DNA of 36,918 nucleotides from the NCBI GenBank assembly GCA_934489915.1, contig CAKSSZ010000001.1, positions 1 through 36,918 on the forward strand, given 5' to 3'. The notes beneath the pieces were generated by a model. That model did not search any database and was not told where the DNA came from. It saw only the letters and a list, made by a program, of their open reading frames with translations. The stretch is from an uncultured Clostridia bacterium. GTDB taxonomy: Bacteria; Bacillota; Clostridia; HGM11514. A program made the translations under genes and the position numbers. Shown piece by piece: positions 16,849 to 25,168 of the stretch. Each line of letters begins with the position of its first letter. Position 1 is the stretch's first letter.

Positions 16849-17479
16849 TCATTTCCTCCTCAATATACTGTCGCAGTGCGTCAGAAACAGCCGCATAATC
16901 GTATCCCCGCCGGATACAGTAATCAAATACCCGCCGCACCGCCTTTTTGTCCGACGGATCTTTGAGCCGCTTCGCAACGATCTGGGCTAACGCATCTCCC
17001 TGATCGTTTTGCTCACAAACCGCCTCCCACGCTTGCTCCGCCGTTTCCCGATCAATGCCCCGGGTCAGCAATTCATGAATCACCAGGCGCTTTCCTTTTT
17101 TGCGAAGCACAACAGCGTCATGGGCATAAGCACGGGCATATTCTGCGTCATTTAAATAACCCAGCCGACAAAGCAGCGCAACGGTCTGCTCAACGGTTTC
17201 CGGGAGATAGTCCCGATCCTCCAGTTTTTTTACAATCCCGGCAACAGAATAGCTCCTGCGTGCCAACAGACGGAAGCTGTAGCTTTTAGCGTCAAACAGC
17301 TCCCCCTCCCGGCGAATTTGCTCCAGCTCCTCCGGGGTATACTCCATTCCCTGCCGCAAGCCCATTTTAATGCATACTTCTTCATTCAACCCGAAAAGAA
17401 AGGTTCCGTCTGCATAAACAGACCGTCTGTCCGGGTGCTTTTTTTGCGGCTCTAACGCCGTAATCAATTGCTTATTCAT
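16811..17479 (-). CDS. recX: Regulatory protein RecX
   Basis: 222 residues. RecX binds RecA filaments and limits their activity. The tandem three-helix repeats are seen as SYSFRLLARRSYSVAGIVKKL, CRLGYLNDAEYARAYAHDAV and the C-terminal YCIRRGYDYAAVSDALR. The ATG lies inside the recA stop region (8-base overlap) with only a weak ribosome site, so it is probably translated by coupling to recA. Confidence 0.92.
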   Translation of the reverse strand: MNKQLITALEPQKKHPDRRSVYADGTFLFGLNEEVCIKMGLRQGMEYTPEELEQIRREGELFDAKSYSFRLLARRSYSVAGIVKKLEDRDYLPETVEQTVALLCRLGYLNDAEYARAYAHDAVVLRKKGKRLVIHELLTRGIDRETAEQAWEAVCEQNDQGDALAQIVAKRLKDPSDKKAVRRVFDYCIRRGYDYAAVSDALRQYIEEEMNEESGTDFFGLS

Positions 17480-18563
17480 CCTGTACCGCTTCCGTCTTTT
17501 TCGTGTCTGTCTTCTTGGAGCCTGTCTTTTTCTGCTCCGACTTTATCACTTCTTCTTTTTTTCCGTCATTCTGACCAAAGTCATACTTTTCGCGTACCTG
17601 CGCATCCAGGCTTTCCATTAATTCCGGGTGTTCGGTCAGATATTTCTTTGCATTGTCCCGTCCCTGACCGATTCTTTCGCCGTTGATCGAATACCAGGCG
17701 CCGTTCTTGGTCACAAGCCCTTGATCTACTGCCAAATCCAACACAATTCCCTCTTTGGAAACGCCCTCTCCGTACATAATATCAAAGTACGCTTCTTTGA
17801 ATGGAGGCGCAACCTTGTTTTTCACAATTTTGACTCTTGTGTGGTTCCCGAACACTTCAGAGCCTTGCTTAATCTGCTCTGCACGGCGTACCTCCATCCG
17901 AACAGAGGAATAGAACTTCAATGCCCGGCCGCCGGTTGTTACTTCCGGATTGCCATAGCTGTTCCCCACCTTTTCCCGCAGCTGATTAATAAAAATCGCC
18001 ACCGTATTGGTGCGGCCGATCACGCCGGCAAGCTTCCGCAGCGCCTGAGACATCAAACGTGCATGAAGACCCACGTGAGAGTCGCCCATTTCTCCTTCAA
18101 TTTCCGCTTTGGGTACCAACGCCGCTACAGAGTCCACAACAATGACATCAATGGCAGCGCTGCGTGCCAAGGCTTCCGTAATTTCCAGCGCCTGCTCTCC
18201 GTTATCCGGCTGGGAAACAAACAAGTCGTCAATTTTCACCCCCAGCTTTCGGGCATAATCCGGATCCAAGGCGTGCTCTGCGTCAATAAACGCAACCTCG
18301 CCCCCCATTTTTTGTGCTTGGGCGACAATATGTAAGGCAACCGTCGTTTTACCGGAGGATTCCGGACCGTAGATTTCCACAATCCGCCCCCGGGGAACCC
18401 CGCCGATTCCCAGTGCAATATCCAAACTTAAAATACCGGTGGAAATGGTATCAACCTGCATATGGGCATTCTCTCCCAGCCGCATGACCGCACCCTTTCC
18501 AAACTGTTTTTCTATAATTCCCAACGCTTCATCCAATGCCTTTTTTTTATCAGCAGAAGCCAT
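17472..18563 (-). CDS. recA: Recombinase RecA
   Basis: 363 residues. Forms filaments on single-stranded DNA for strand exchange and the SOS response. Walker A is IYGPESSGKTTVALH (about 66-80), with VIVVDSVAALVPKAE and FINQLREKVGNSYGNPE (L2 region) intact. The tail is a lysine-rich stretch (residues about 335-360: KKEEVIKSEQKKTGSKK) of low complexity, longer than in many relatives. AGGAGG is eight bases before the ATG. It has its own promoter overlapping the end of cinA. Confidence 0.98.
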   Translation of the reverse strand: MASADKKKALDEALGIIEKQFGKGAVMRLGENAHMQVDTISTGILSLDIALGIGGVPRGRIVEIYGPESSGKTTVALHIVAQAQKMGGEVAFIDAEHALDPDYARKLGVKIDDLFVSQPDNGEQALEITEALARSAAIDVIVVDSVAALVPKAEIEGEMGDSHVGLHARLMSQALRKLAGVIGRTNTVAIFINQLREKVGNSYGNPEVTTGGRALKFYSSVRMEVRRAEQIKQGSEVFGNHTRVKIVKNKVAPPFKEAYFDIMYGEGVSKEGIVLDLAVDQGLVTKNGAWYSINGERIGQGRDNAKKYLTEHPELMESLDAQVREKYDFGQNDGKKEEVIKSEQKKTGSKKTDTKKTEAVQDE

Positions 18564-18596
18564 CTTTCGTTCCTCCTATCGGTGTTTTCTTCCTCA

Positions 18597-18624
18597 ATTA
18601 TATCAAATTTTTACGATTTGTCAA
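18597..18624 (-). promoter_or_regulatory. Promoter of recA
   Basis: Minus strand: perfect -35 TTGACA (18619-18624), 16-base spacer, perfect -10 TATAAT (18597-18602) with an extended TGA. The -35 overlaps the cinA stop codon. I see no GAAC-N4-GTTC LexA box around it. Confidence 0.88.
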
Positions 18625-19859
18625 CCGTTTTTCTTTAATTCTTCAAGCAGCATCCAAAGGGCGTTCATCGCCGTTTGCATGCGGATTTTTTCCCGGGAGC
18701 CGGATAATTGCAGCTTTTTACAACGCACCCCTTGGGGCGTTGCCAGCCCTACATACACCAATCCAACCGGTTTTTTCTCGCTGCCGCCGCCCGGCCCTGC
18801 GATCCCGGTCACCGACAAAGCATAATCCGCACCGGAAGCCTCCCTGGCGCCACGGCACATTTGCAAAGCAGTCAGGTCGCTTACCGCCCCCAAATGCTTT
18901 AATACCCGCTCCCTTACGCCCAGCAGCTCCTTCTTTGCCTCGTTGGCATACGTTACAAAGCCGTGGGTAAACACCCGGGAAGAGCCGGGCACCTCCGTTA
19001 TCATCTTTGCAATCATCCCGCCGGTGCAAGACTCCGCCAACGAAAGCCGCAGCCCCCGATCCTGCAACGCTTGCACCGCTACCGTTTGCAAATCGTCCTC
19101 ATCATAGCCATAGCAATATTCTCCTAACCGGGCATTCACCTGCTCTTCTGCCTGATCCAGCATCCGCTCCGCCTGCTCCTCCGTATGTGCCTTGGCAGTC
19201 AGCCGCAGGTGTACCTCGCACAGCTTAGCATACGGGGCGATGGTGGGATTTTTACTCTCCCGAATCAAATCCGCAATCAAGTGCTCCACCCGGGATTCCC
19301 CAATGCCAAACAGCCGCAGGGTACGGGAACAAATGATACTGTCCGTTTTCCGCATCAAATAAGGCCGCACATACCCGTCATACATTGTTTTCATTTCAAT
19401 CGGCGGCCCGGGCAGTAAAATTACCGCCTGATCCCCCCGCTCCATAATGCACCCCGGCGCTGTGCCGCAGTCATTTTTCAGCACAAGGGAGCCTTGGGGC
19501 AGCATGGCCTGTTTTTCATTGTTTGGCGTCATAGGGCGCCCCACTGCCTGAAAATAAGCTTTCATTCGATCCAGGCTGGGCTGATGCAGCACCAGCGGAA
19601 GCTGCATCAGCTCCGCTGCCGTTTCCTTCGTTAAATCATCCTGAGTAGGCCCCAAACCGCCGGTTACCACCAATAGATCTGCCCGGCTCAACGCTTGTTC
19701 CAGACAGGAACGCAGGCTGTTTGGATTATCCCCTACCACGCTTTGATAAAACACATCAATGCCTGCCTCGCTCAGCCGTTCCGACAAATACTGGGCATTG
19801 GTATTCACAATGTTCCCCAATAAAAGCTCCGTTCCTACCGCAATAATTTCTGCATTCAT
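18621..19859 (-). CDS. cinA: CinA-family protein (competence/damage-inducible, nicotinamide-nucleotide amidase)
   Basis: 412 residues. The N-terminal MoCF-like domain (IIAVGTELLLGNIVNTN, VTGGLGPTQDDLTKE) acts on ADP-ribose-type pyrophosphates in characterised members; the C-terminal domain (about 250-410; LSLAESCTGGMIA, SVTGIAGPGGGSEKKPVG) is the NMN deamidase. Start at 19859: GGGAG six bases upstream and the conserved MNAEIIAVGTELL N-terminus; the frame is open 13 codons further. It is directly upstream of recA, as in Streptococcus and many other Firmicutes. Confidence 0.95.
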   Translation of the reverse strand: MNAEIIAVGTELLLGNIVNTNAQYLSERLSEAGIDVFYQSVVGDNPNSLRSCLEQALSRADLLVVTGGLGPTQDDLTKETAAELMQLPLVLHQPSLDRMKAYFQAVGRPMTPNNEKQAMLPQGSLVLKNDCGTAPGCIMERGDQAVILLPGPPIEMKTMYDGYVRPYLMRKTDSIICSRTLRLFGIGESRVEHLIADLIRESKNPTIAPYAKLCEVHLRLTAKAHTEEQAERMLDQAEEQVNARLGEYCYGYDEDDLQTVAVQALQDRGLRLSLAESCTGGMIAKMITEVPGSSRVFTHGFVTYANEAKKELLGVRERVLKHLGAVSDLTALQMCRGAREASGADYALSVTGIAGPGGGSEKKPVGLVYVGLATPQGVRCKKLQLSGSREKIRMQTAMNALWMLLEELKKNG

Positions 19860-19888
19860 GACAGTCTCCCTTCTGCCGATTCTGTCGG

Positions 19889-21055
19889 CTATTCCCAAGA
19901 AATCGGAATGACCTCCGTACCTTCCACCGCATCGTTGACCAATCTGTCATACTCCAACGCCTGCTCCGAAGCCTGAATTTCTTCCAAAACCGGCTTGGTT
20001 TTCGGATGTTTTGCTACAAAAACGGTGCAGCAGTCTTCATAGGGCAGTACAGAGGTTTCAAAGGTGCCGATTTTCCGGGCAATGGTAACAATCTCATCCT
20101 TGTCCATCCCGATCAGCGGCCGAAACACCGGCAGCTCCAGCCCTTGATTGGTCACCCCTAAACTATATAACGTCTGGCTGGCAACCTGCCCCAGGCTCTC
20201 CCCGGTAATCAATGCATGGGAGCCGGTATTTTTGGCAATTTTCTGTGCAATTCTCGCCATCATCCGCCGCATTAAAATGGTCCCCTCATCCGCTGGGCAA
20301 TTCTGATTAATTGCCAGCTGGCACTCAGTAAACGGTACCACATAAAGATTGATTTTCCCGCACCAGCCCGCCATCAGCGTAGCAAGCTCAATCACCTTTT
20401 CCTTTGCCCGCTGGCTGGTATAAGGATAGCTGTGAAAATGAACTGCATTCAGCTCCACGCCCCGCTTTCCCATCATATAACCGGCTACAGGGCTGTCAAT
20501 TCCGCCGGACAGCAGCAGTGTGGCACGTCCGTTGCAGCCTACCGGCATTCCGCCGGCGCCCTTGATTTTATCTGTATACACATAAGCCTCCAGATCCCGG
20601 ATCTCCACCCATAAGACGGTATCCGGGTGCTTGACATCCACCCGAATCCCGGGAATCCCTTCAAAAATAGCTTCTCCAACCCGAGCGCATATGGCAGGTG
20701 ACGCAAAGGGGAATTTTTTATCGCTCCGCTTCGCCTCCACCTTAAAGCTGGAAACACCCGCTTCCTGCACCATTTCCAACGCAAGAGCGCTGATTTTTTC
20801 CAAGTCCTTTTCCACCCGTGCCACCCGGGCAATATTAACAATTCCAAATACCTGCTTCAGGCGATGGATCATTTCATCCAAATCTGCCCCGTCCTCCGGT
20901 TCAATATAGATGGTGGCCTGTGCCCGGCGAATTTTAAATTTCCCCAGCCCTCTCAGCCGATACTTTATATTTTTTTCCAACTTTTCTTCAAAAATGTGTC
21001 GATTCAATCCTTTTAAAATAATTTCTCCGCATTTTACCATAATCAGCTCTTGCAT
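19889..21055 (-). CDS. thiI: tRNA 4-thiouridine synthase ThiI (no rhodanese domain)
   Basis: 388 residues. Adenylates U8 of tRNA and transfers sulfur to make s4U; in some bacteria it also serves thiamine synthesis. N-terminal ferredoxin-like and THUMP domains (about 1-165) are followed by the PP-loop domain with LLSGGIDSPVAGYMM (about 182-196) and ITGESLGQVASQTL. There is no C-terminal rhodanese extension, the usual Firmicute form, in which a partner cysteine desulfurase passes the sulfur. That desulfurase is encoded 11 bases upstream. GGGGG precedes the ATG. Confidence 0.96.
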   Translation of the reverse strand: MQELIMVKCGEIILKGLNRHIFEEKLEKNIKYRLRGLGKFKIRRAQATIYIEPEDGADLDEMIHRLKQVFGIVNIARVARVEKDLEKISALALEMVQEAGVSSFKVEAKRSDKKFPFASPAICARVGEAIFEGIPGIRVDVKHPDTVLWVEIRDLEAYVYTDKIKGAGGMPVGCNGRATLLLSGGIDSPVAGYMMGKRGVELNAVHFHSYPYTSQRAKEKVIELATLMAGWCGKINLYVVPFTECQLAINQNCPADEGTILMRRMMARIAQKIAKNTGSHALITGESLGQVASQTLYSLGVTNQGLELPVFRPLIGMDKDEIVTIARKIGTFETSVLPYEDCCTVFVAKHPKTKPVLEEIQASEQALEYDRLVNDAVEGTEVIPISWE

Positions 21056-21066
21056 GGTGTTTCCCC

Positions 21067-22206
21067 CTACTTTCGTTTAATCTGCCGCAATGCGGGAACG
21101 ATTTCCCGTAATGCTTTCACGCATTGCTCGGCTTGCTCTGCCGTATTTTCCCCGGAAAAGCTGAATCGCAGTGCGCTGTCAATCCGTTCCCTGGGCAATC
21201 CGATTGCCGTCAGCACATGGCTGGGGCTGGGCTTATGAGACGCACAGGCAGATCCGCTGGATACAAAAATCTGCTGCTCCTCTAAAAAATGCAGCAAGGT
21301 TTCCGAGCGAACCCCTAAAAAAGACAAATTTAAAATGTGAGCAACCCCATCCTCCGGGCTGTTTTCATAAACCTCATCCAAAGAAAGCGCCCCTCGGCGA
21401 AGAACCTCTTTAACCTGCCTCATCCGTTCCTCATTTTTCTGCCGATCGGGAAGCATTTTGCTCACCGCTTCCGCAAAGCCTGCAATCCCCGGAACATTCT
21501 CCGTACCGGATCGCAGCCCCCGCTCCTGACCGCCGCCGAATAAATAACCGCTCAGGCGAACGCCCTTTTTCAGGTACAATGCCCCCGTTCCCTTAGGACC
21601 GTGAATTTTATGTGCGCTGAAAAACGCCCCATCGCACCAGGCAGCGGAAAAATCCTCCCGGCAATATCCCTGGACGCAATCCACCAAAAAAACCGTATCC
21701 GGATTATTTCTGCGGATCAACTCGCCCATGCTCCGGATAGGCAGAAGAGAGCCGATTTCATTATTCACCAGCATGGCAGTCACCAAAACCGTATCCTCCC
21801 GCAGGCTGTCCTCCAGCTGCTCCAAGCTGATTTTCCCTGCGGCGTCTACCGTCAAATAGGTTACCTCATAGCCCTGCTTTTCCAGCTGCTCATAACACCG
21901 CAGTACGCAAGGATGCTCCATGGCGGTAGTAATCACATGCCGTCCCCGCCGTGCACCGGTGACTCCGAAAATCGCCAAGTTGGCCGATTCCGTCCCGCCG
22001 CAGGTAAAGTAAATCTCTTCCGGCTTGGCATGAAGGGAAGCCGCCACCGTTTTTCGGGCAGCGGTAACGGTTCGCTCCGCTCGGCTCCCTCTGGTATGCA
22101 AAGAGGAAGGGTTCCCGTAATTTTCATACGCCTGCTGCGCCATCACCTCGCACACCCTTTGAAAAGGCCGGGTGGTAGCGCTGTTATCAAAATAGATTTC
22201 ACTCAC
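21067..22206 (-). CDS. Cysteine desulfurase (IscS/NifS family), probable ThiI partner
   Basis: 379 residues, PLP enzyme that takes sulfur from cysteine as a persulfide. The PLP lysine is Lys200 in FFSAHKIHGPKGTGALY; the catalytic Cys321 lies in VSSGSACASHKPSPSHVL, with the long loop of the IscS/NifS class I type. It starts with GTG, supported by AGGAG eight bases upstream and by the conserved IYFDNSATT start. Because thiI follows in 11 bases, it is most likely the NifZ-like desulfurase for tRNA thiolation. No iscU/iscR lies nearby. Confidence 0.94.
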   Translation of the reverse strand: MSEIYFDNSATTRPFQRVCEVMAQQAYENYGNPSSLHTRGSRAERTVTAARKTVAASLHAKPEEIYFTCGGTESANLAIFGVTGARRGRHVITTAMEHPCVLRCYEQLEKQGYEVTYLTVDAAGKISLEQLEDSLREDTVLVTAMLVNNEIGSLLPIRSMGELIRRNNPDTVFLVDCVQGYCREDFSAAWCDGAFFSAHKIHGPKGTGALYLKKGVRLSGYLFGGGQERGLRSGTENVPGIAGFAEAVSKMLPDRQKNEERMRQVKEVLRRGALSLDEVYENSPEDGVAHILNLSFLGVRSETLLHFLEEQQIFVSSGSACASHKPSPSHVLTAIGLPRERIDSALRFSFSGENTAEQAEQCVKALREIVPALRQIKRK

Positions 22207-22217
22207 TGTTCTCTCTC

Positions 22218-23147
22218 CTATTCCAACACAGTTTGGATCAAATAATCGGTATACGCTTTCGCCCCCTGCAGGTTCAAATGCTGATTATCCGACACCTTAT
22301 CCTCGATAAAAGTCTCCCGGGAAAGACCGATTTCATGATACTCCTCCGCCGTCAGCGCCGTAACATCCCCGCACACCCGCTCCAGCTCCGTCAAAAAAGA
22401 AGCATAGGGAATTCGCTGTACAAATTCCTCCAGCCAGGGCACCACCAAAAACACCAGCCGTACACCCTTTTTTTCACACAGTGCCTGCATACGGTGCAGC
22501 ATTTCCTCATCCTGCTGCCGCAGGGTAAAGGGCACAGCAGAAACCGCCATATCAAAATAACCCTGGTACTGTTCATCCGTAATCCGACTGTCAATCCCGG
22601 AAAAACCGTAGGTATAAGTGCCTCTTTTTCCTTCCAGGTTGGCTTTCAGATTGTCAAAATCCTTCCAATTGCTATGCTCCCGAATCAAAGGAAACAGTGC
22701 GTCAATCAAGCGGGTATCGGAAAAGCCCTCCCTTGCCAGCCGCACCTTGGCAGGAGACAGACGGATACAATCCAGATTGGTATAATTCACCTCGGTAAAT
22801 TCCTTGTAAGCGGCATATAAATCCACTGCCACAACCTCCGGCTTTTGATACCGGAGCGCTTCTTCCATACAATAATAGCTTTCTGTCAGCGTTTGCATTC
22901 CGGAGCTGATCAATACCGCCTTTTTCCCCGTTTTATCCTGAATCTCCATGGGGTCAATCCCGCAGTACACATGAGAACTGCCCAAAAAAAGGTAAGAAAC
23001 CGTATCGGGATTCCGATAAAGATCCTGCCAAACGGAATTTTGCCGCTCGTCCACATACGGAATCACTCCGCTCAGCCAATGAAAGCACAGGACGAACAAC
23101 AGGAGAAAGCAGCAAAGGGACAGCCCTGCCATCCATCGTTTTTTCAT
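22218..23147 (-). CDS. SGNH-like (DltD/AlgX-type) exported protein paired with MBOAT
   Basis: 309 residues. One N-terminal hydrophobic helix (about 6-29) suggests a membrane anchor with the rest outside. The sequence SYLFLGSSHVYCGIDP (Ser57/Ser58) and the C-terminal DNQHLNLQGA (Asp287, His290) fit the nucleophile block and Asp-x-x-His block of SGNH-fold esterases/acyltransferases. Proteins of this sort are coded next to MBOAT acyltransferases and are thought to finish or edit O-acylation of a surface polymer. It is 12 bases after the MBOAT gene and 11 before the desulfurase. The substrate is unknown. Confidence 0.82.
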   Translation of the reverse strand: MKKRWMAGLSLCCFLLLFVLCFHWLSGVIPYVDERQNSVWQDLYRNPDTVSYLFLGSSHVYCGIDPMEIQDKTGKKAVLISSGMQTLTESYYCMEEALRYQKPEVVAVDLYAAYKEFTEVNYTNLDCIRLSPAKVRLAREGFSDTRLIDALFPLIREHSNWKDFDNLKANLEGKRGTYTYGFSGIDSRITDEQYQGYFDMAVSAVPFTLRQQDEEMLHRMQALCEKKGVRLVFLVVPWLEEFVQRIPYASFLTELERVCGDVTALTAEEYHEIGLSRETFIEDKVSDNQHLNLQGAKAYTDYLIQTVLE

Positions 23148-23159
23148 CGTCCGCCCCCC

Positions 23160-24605
23160 TTAAAACTGAAAATAAATAAACTGTGTAACTGTGTTTGCTC
23201 CGTAAACGCCCAATATGATACATACAAAAATTAAAATCAGATAAACCCCCCAGCGCACCGGCGCCGCCCATTTCGGACAGGAAAGCAAAATCCGCTCCCC
23301 CCGCCATTCCAGCGCAAATAGCAACCCGATGCTTACCAGGGAAACCACAAGCTCCGCTCCGTTCAGCCCGCATTGATACAAGGGACTTTGAGGACTGAAA
23401 ATCAGCTCTCTCAAGGAAGAATAAGAAGTCATATGGAAAAACACAGTGAATGCGTCTCCTACCGTTTCCGCACGGAAGAACACCCAAGCAGCGCACACCA
23501 GCGCAAAGGTAATAAGCCGCATCAGCCAGCGTACCGGCAGACAAAATTGCCTTTTTTTCTTCCCCCAGATCAAGCGGTGCCCAACCACCAGCAGACCGTG
23601 GAGCAAGCCCCATAATAAAAAAGTCATACCGGCGCCGTGCCAAATTCCGCTGATGATAAATACCAGCAGTACATTCAACAGATAACGCCATCTGGGTACC
23701 CGATTCCCTCCTAAGGGAATGTAGATATAATCCTGCAGCCAGCTGGATAGGGAAATATGCCACCGATCCCAAAATTCCTGAATGGTAGCAGCCAAATACG
23801 GGCGGTTGAAATTCGTCATTAACCGAAAGCCCATGATTCGGGCAACTCCGATGGCAATATCGCAATAGCCGGAAAAATCGCAATAAATCTGTACGGCAAA
23901 AAAGACCGTCGCCAGCAGGCAAAGCCAGCCGCCCTGCTCCGACGGTGCGGAATACACCGCGTCCACAAACACTGCTAGTCGATCCGCAATCACCACTTTT
24001 TTAAAATAGCCCCACAAGATCCGCAGCAGGCTGACCCGAAAAGCAGTCAACTGAAACCGGTGTTTTTTCCGGAACTGAGGCAGCAGGTTTTCTGCCCGTT
24101 CAATCGGCCCTGCCACCAGCTGGGGAAAAAAGCTGACATACAAAGAAAACATTATAAAATTCTTTTCGTGCTTCATGCTGCCCCGGTAAACATCAATTAA
24201 GTAACCGGCCAGCTGAAAGGTATAAAATGAAATCCCCACCGGCAGCACCCAGTTGAGCTGTACCGGCTGCCGATGAATCCCGATCCACCCCAGCCATTCT
24301 GCCGCCAATCGGGCAGTATAATCAAAATATTTGAACAGGAACAGCGCCCCGAAGCCTACCGCCAGCCCGGCTGCCAGCAGAAGTCGGCGCTCTCCCGCCC
24401 GGCGGCTTGCTTCTATTCTGCCGGACAAAAAATAAATCCACAGGGAAAACAAAAGCAGCATTCCCAAATAAAAAACACTCCAGCTCATATAAAAATAGTA
24501 GCTGGCCGCCAATAAAAATACCGGCCTTGCCTTTTGAGGCAGCAAGAAATATACCGGTATTACAACAGCTGCAAATAACAGGAATGCAACGGAATTAAAC
24601 AGCAT
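23160..24605 (-). CDS. MBOAT-family O-acyltransferase (AlgI/DltB-like)
   Basis: 481 residues, about eleven membrane helices. The family moves acyl groups across the membrane to surface glycans. Motifs include the N-terminal MLFNSVAFLLFAAVVIPVYF, QLVAGPIERAENLLPQFR, FWDRWHISLSSWLQDYIYIPLGGNR, and the catalytic-type histidine in FIISGIWHGAGMTFLLWG, all as in AlgI/PatA-like acetyltransferases. AAGGAG stands seven bases before the ATG. First gene of its operon with a good promoter. With the SGNH protein it probably forms an O-acetylation pair for a cell-envelope or exported polymer not identifiable here. Confidence 0.93.
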   Translation of the reverse strand: MLFNSVAFLLFAAVVIPVYFLLPQKARPVFLLAASYYFYMSWSVFYLGMLLLFSLWIYFLSGRIEASRRAGERRLLLAAGLAVGFGALFLFKYFDYTARLAAEWLGWIGIHRQPVQLNWVLPVGISFYTFQLAGYLIDVYRGSMKHEKNFIMFSLYVSFFPQLVAGPIERAENLLPQFRKKHRFQLTAFRVSLLRILWGYFKKVVIADRLAVFVDAVYSAPSEQGGWLCLLATVFFAVQIYCDFSGYCDIAIGVARIMGFRLMTNFNRPYLAATIQEFWDRWHISLSSWLQDYIYIPLGGNRVPRWRYLLNVLLVFIISGIWHGAGMTFLLWGLLHGLLVVGHRLIWGKKKRQFCLPVRWLMRLITFALVCAAWVFFRAETVGDAFTVFFHMTSYSSLRELIFSPQSPLYQCGLNGAELVVSLVSIGLLFALEWRGERILLSCPKWAAPVRWGVYLILIFVCIILGVYGANTVTQFIYFQF

Positions 24606-24639
24606 TTCGGTTCTCCTTTATTTTATAGGCTACCTTTTC

Positions 24640-24668
24640 ATTGTACCATATCTCACATAAAATATCAA
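24640..24668 (-). promoter_or_regulatory. Promoter of the MBOAT-SGNH-desulfurase-thiI-cinA unit
   Basis: Minus strand: -35 TTGATA (24663-24668), 17-base spacer, -10 TACAAT (24640-24645) with extended TGG. The leader is about 30 bases. Confidence 0.82.
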
Positions 24669-24697
24669 TAAAAAGATTTTATTTTTCCCAAGAAGCA

Positions 24698-24732
24698 ATC
24701 CAAGGCGGCGCTATCAACGCACCGCCTTGGAT
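24698..24732 (-). terminator. Hairpin after pyrI, probable end of the pyr operon
   Basis: 14-bp G+C-rich stem with one wobble (arms 24698-24711 and 24719-24732) and a seven-base loop, 13 bases after the pyrI stop. The run of U normally following is poor, so termination may be partial. Confidence 0.65.
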
Positions 24733-24745
24733 CATCTCCGTATTT

Positions 24746-25168
24746 TTACAATCTTTTTGCTTTTGTTTCACAGTAAAGACAGCGATAAATTCCCTTTTCC
24801 CGATCGGTTAAGCGGAATACCTGGGGCAGCTCCTGCTCTATGGTGGTAATACAACGCGGATTTTTGCACATAATCACACCCTCAACCCGCTCAGGCAGCG
24901 ACAGGGGCGCATGCTTCACGCTGACGCCCCCTCGGATCACATTTACCGTAATCCCGGGGTTCACATAGCCCAGTACATCCAGATTCAAATCAATCACCTG
25001 ATCAATTTTAATAATGTCCTTTTTGCCCATTTTCACACTGTCTGCATTTTTAATAATGGCAACGGAGCATTCCAGCTCGTCCAGCTTTAAAATATGATAT
25101 AGCTCCATACCCTTTCCCGCTTGGATATGATCCAGCACAATTCCGTCTGTAATCGGATCTATTTGCAT
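24746..25168 (-). CDS. pyrI: Aspartate carbamoyltransferase regulatory subunit
   Basis: 140 residues. Binds CTP/ATP in the N-terminal allosteric domain and docks to PyrB through a zinc domain. The zinc ligands are CKNPRC and CLYC in the last 45 residues, with the same spacing as in E. coli. GGAGG is seven bases before the ATG, and the gene overlaps the end of pyrB by 10 bases. Presence of PyrI predicts nucleotide feedback on the committed step; it is found in some Clostridia but not in Bacillus. Confidence 0.96.
   Translation of the reverse strand: MQIDPITDGIVLDHIQAGKGMELYHILKLDELECSVAIIKNADSVKMGKKDIIKIDQVIDLNLDVLGYVNPGITVNVIRGGVSVKHAPLSLPERVEGVIMCKNPRCITTIEQELPQVFRLTDREKGIYRCLYCETKAKRL

Noticed and set aside
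22954..23922. 322-codon open frame on the minus strand across the MBOAT and SGNH genes
   Set aside because: It overlaps two well-supported genes in another frame and has no domain or ribosome site.
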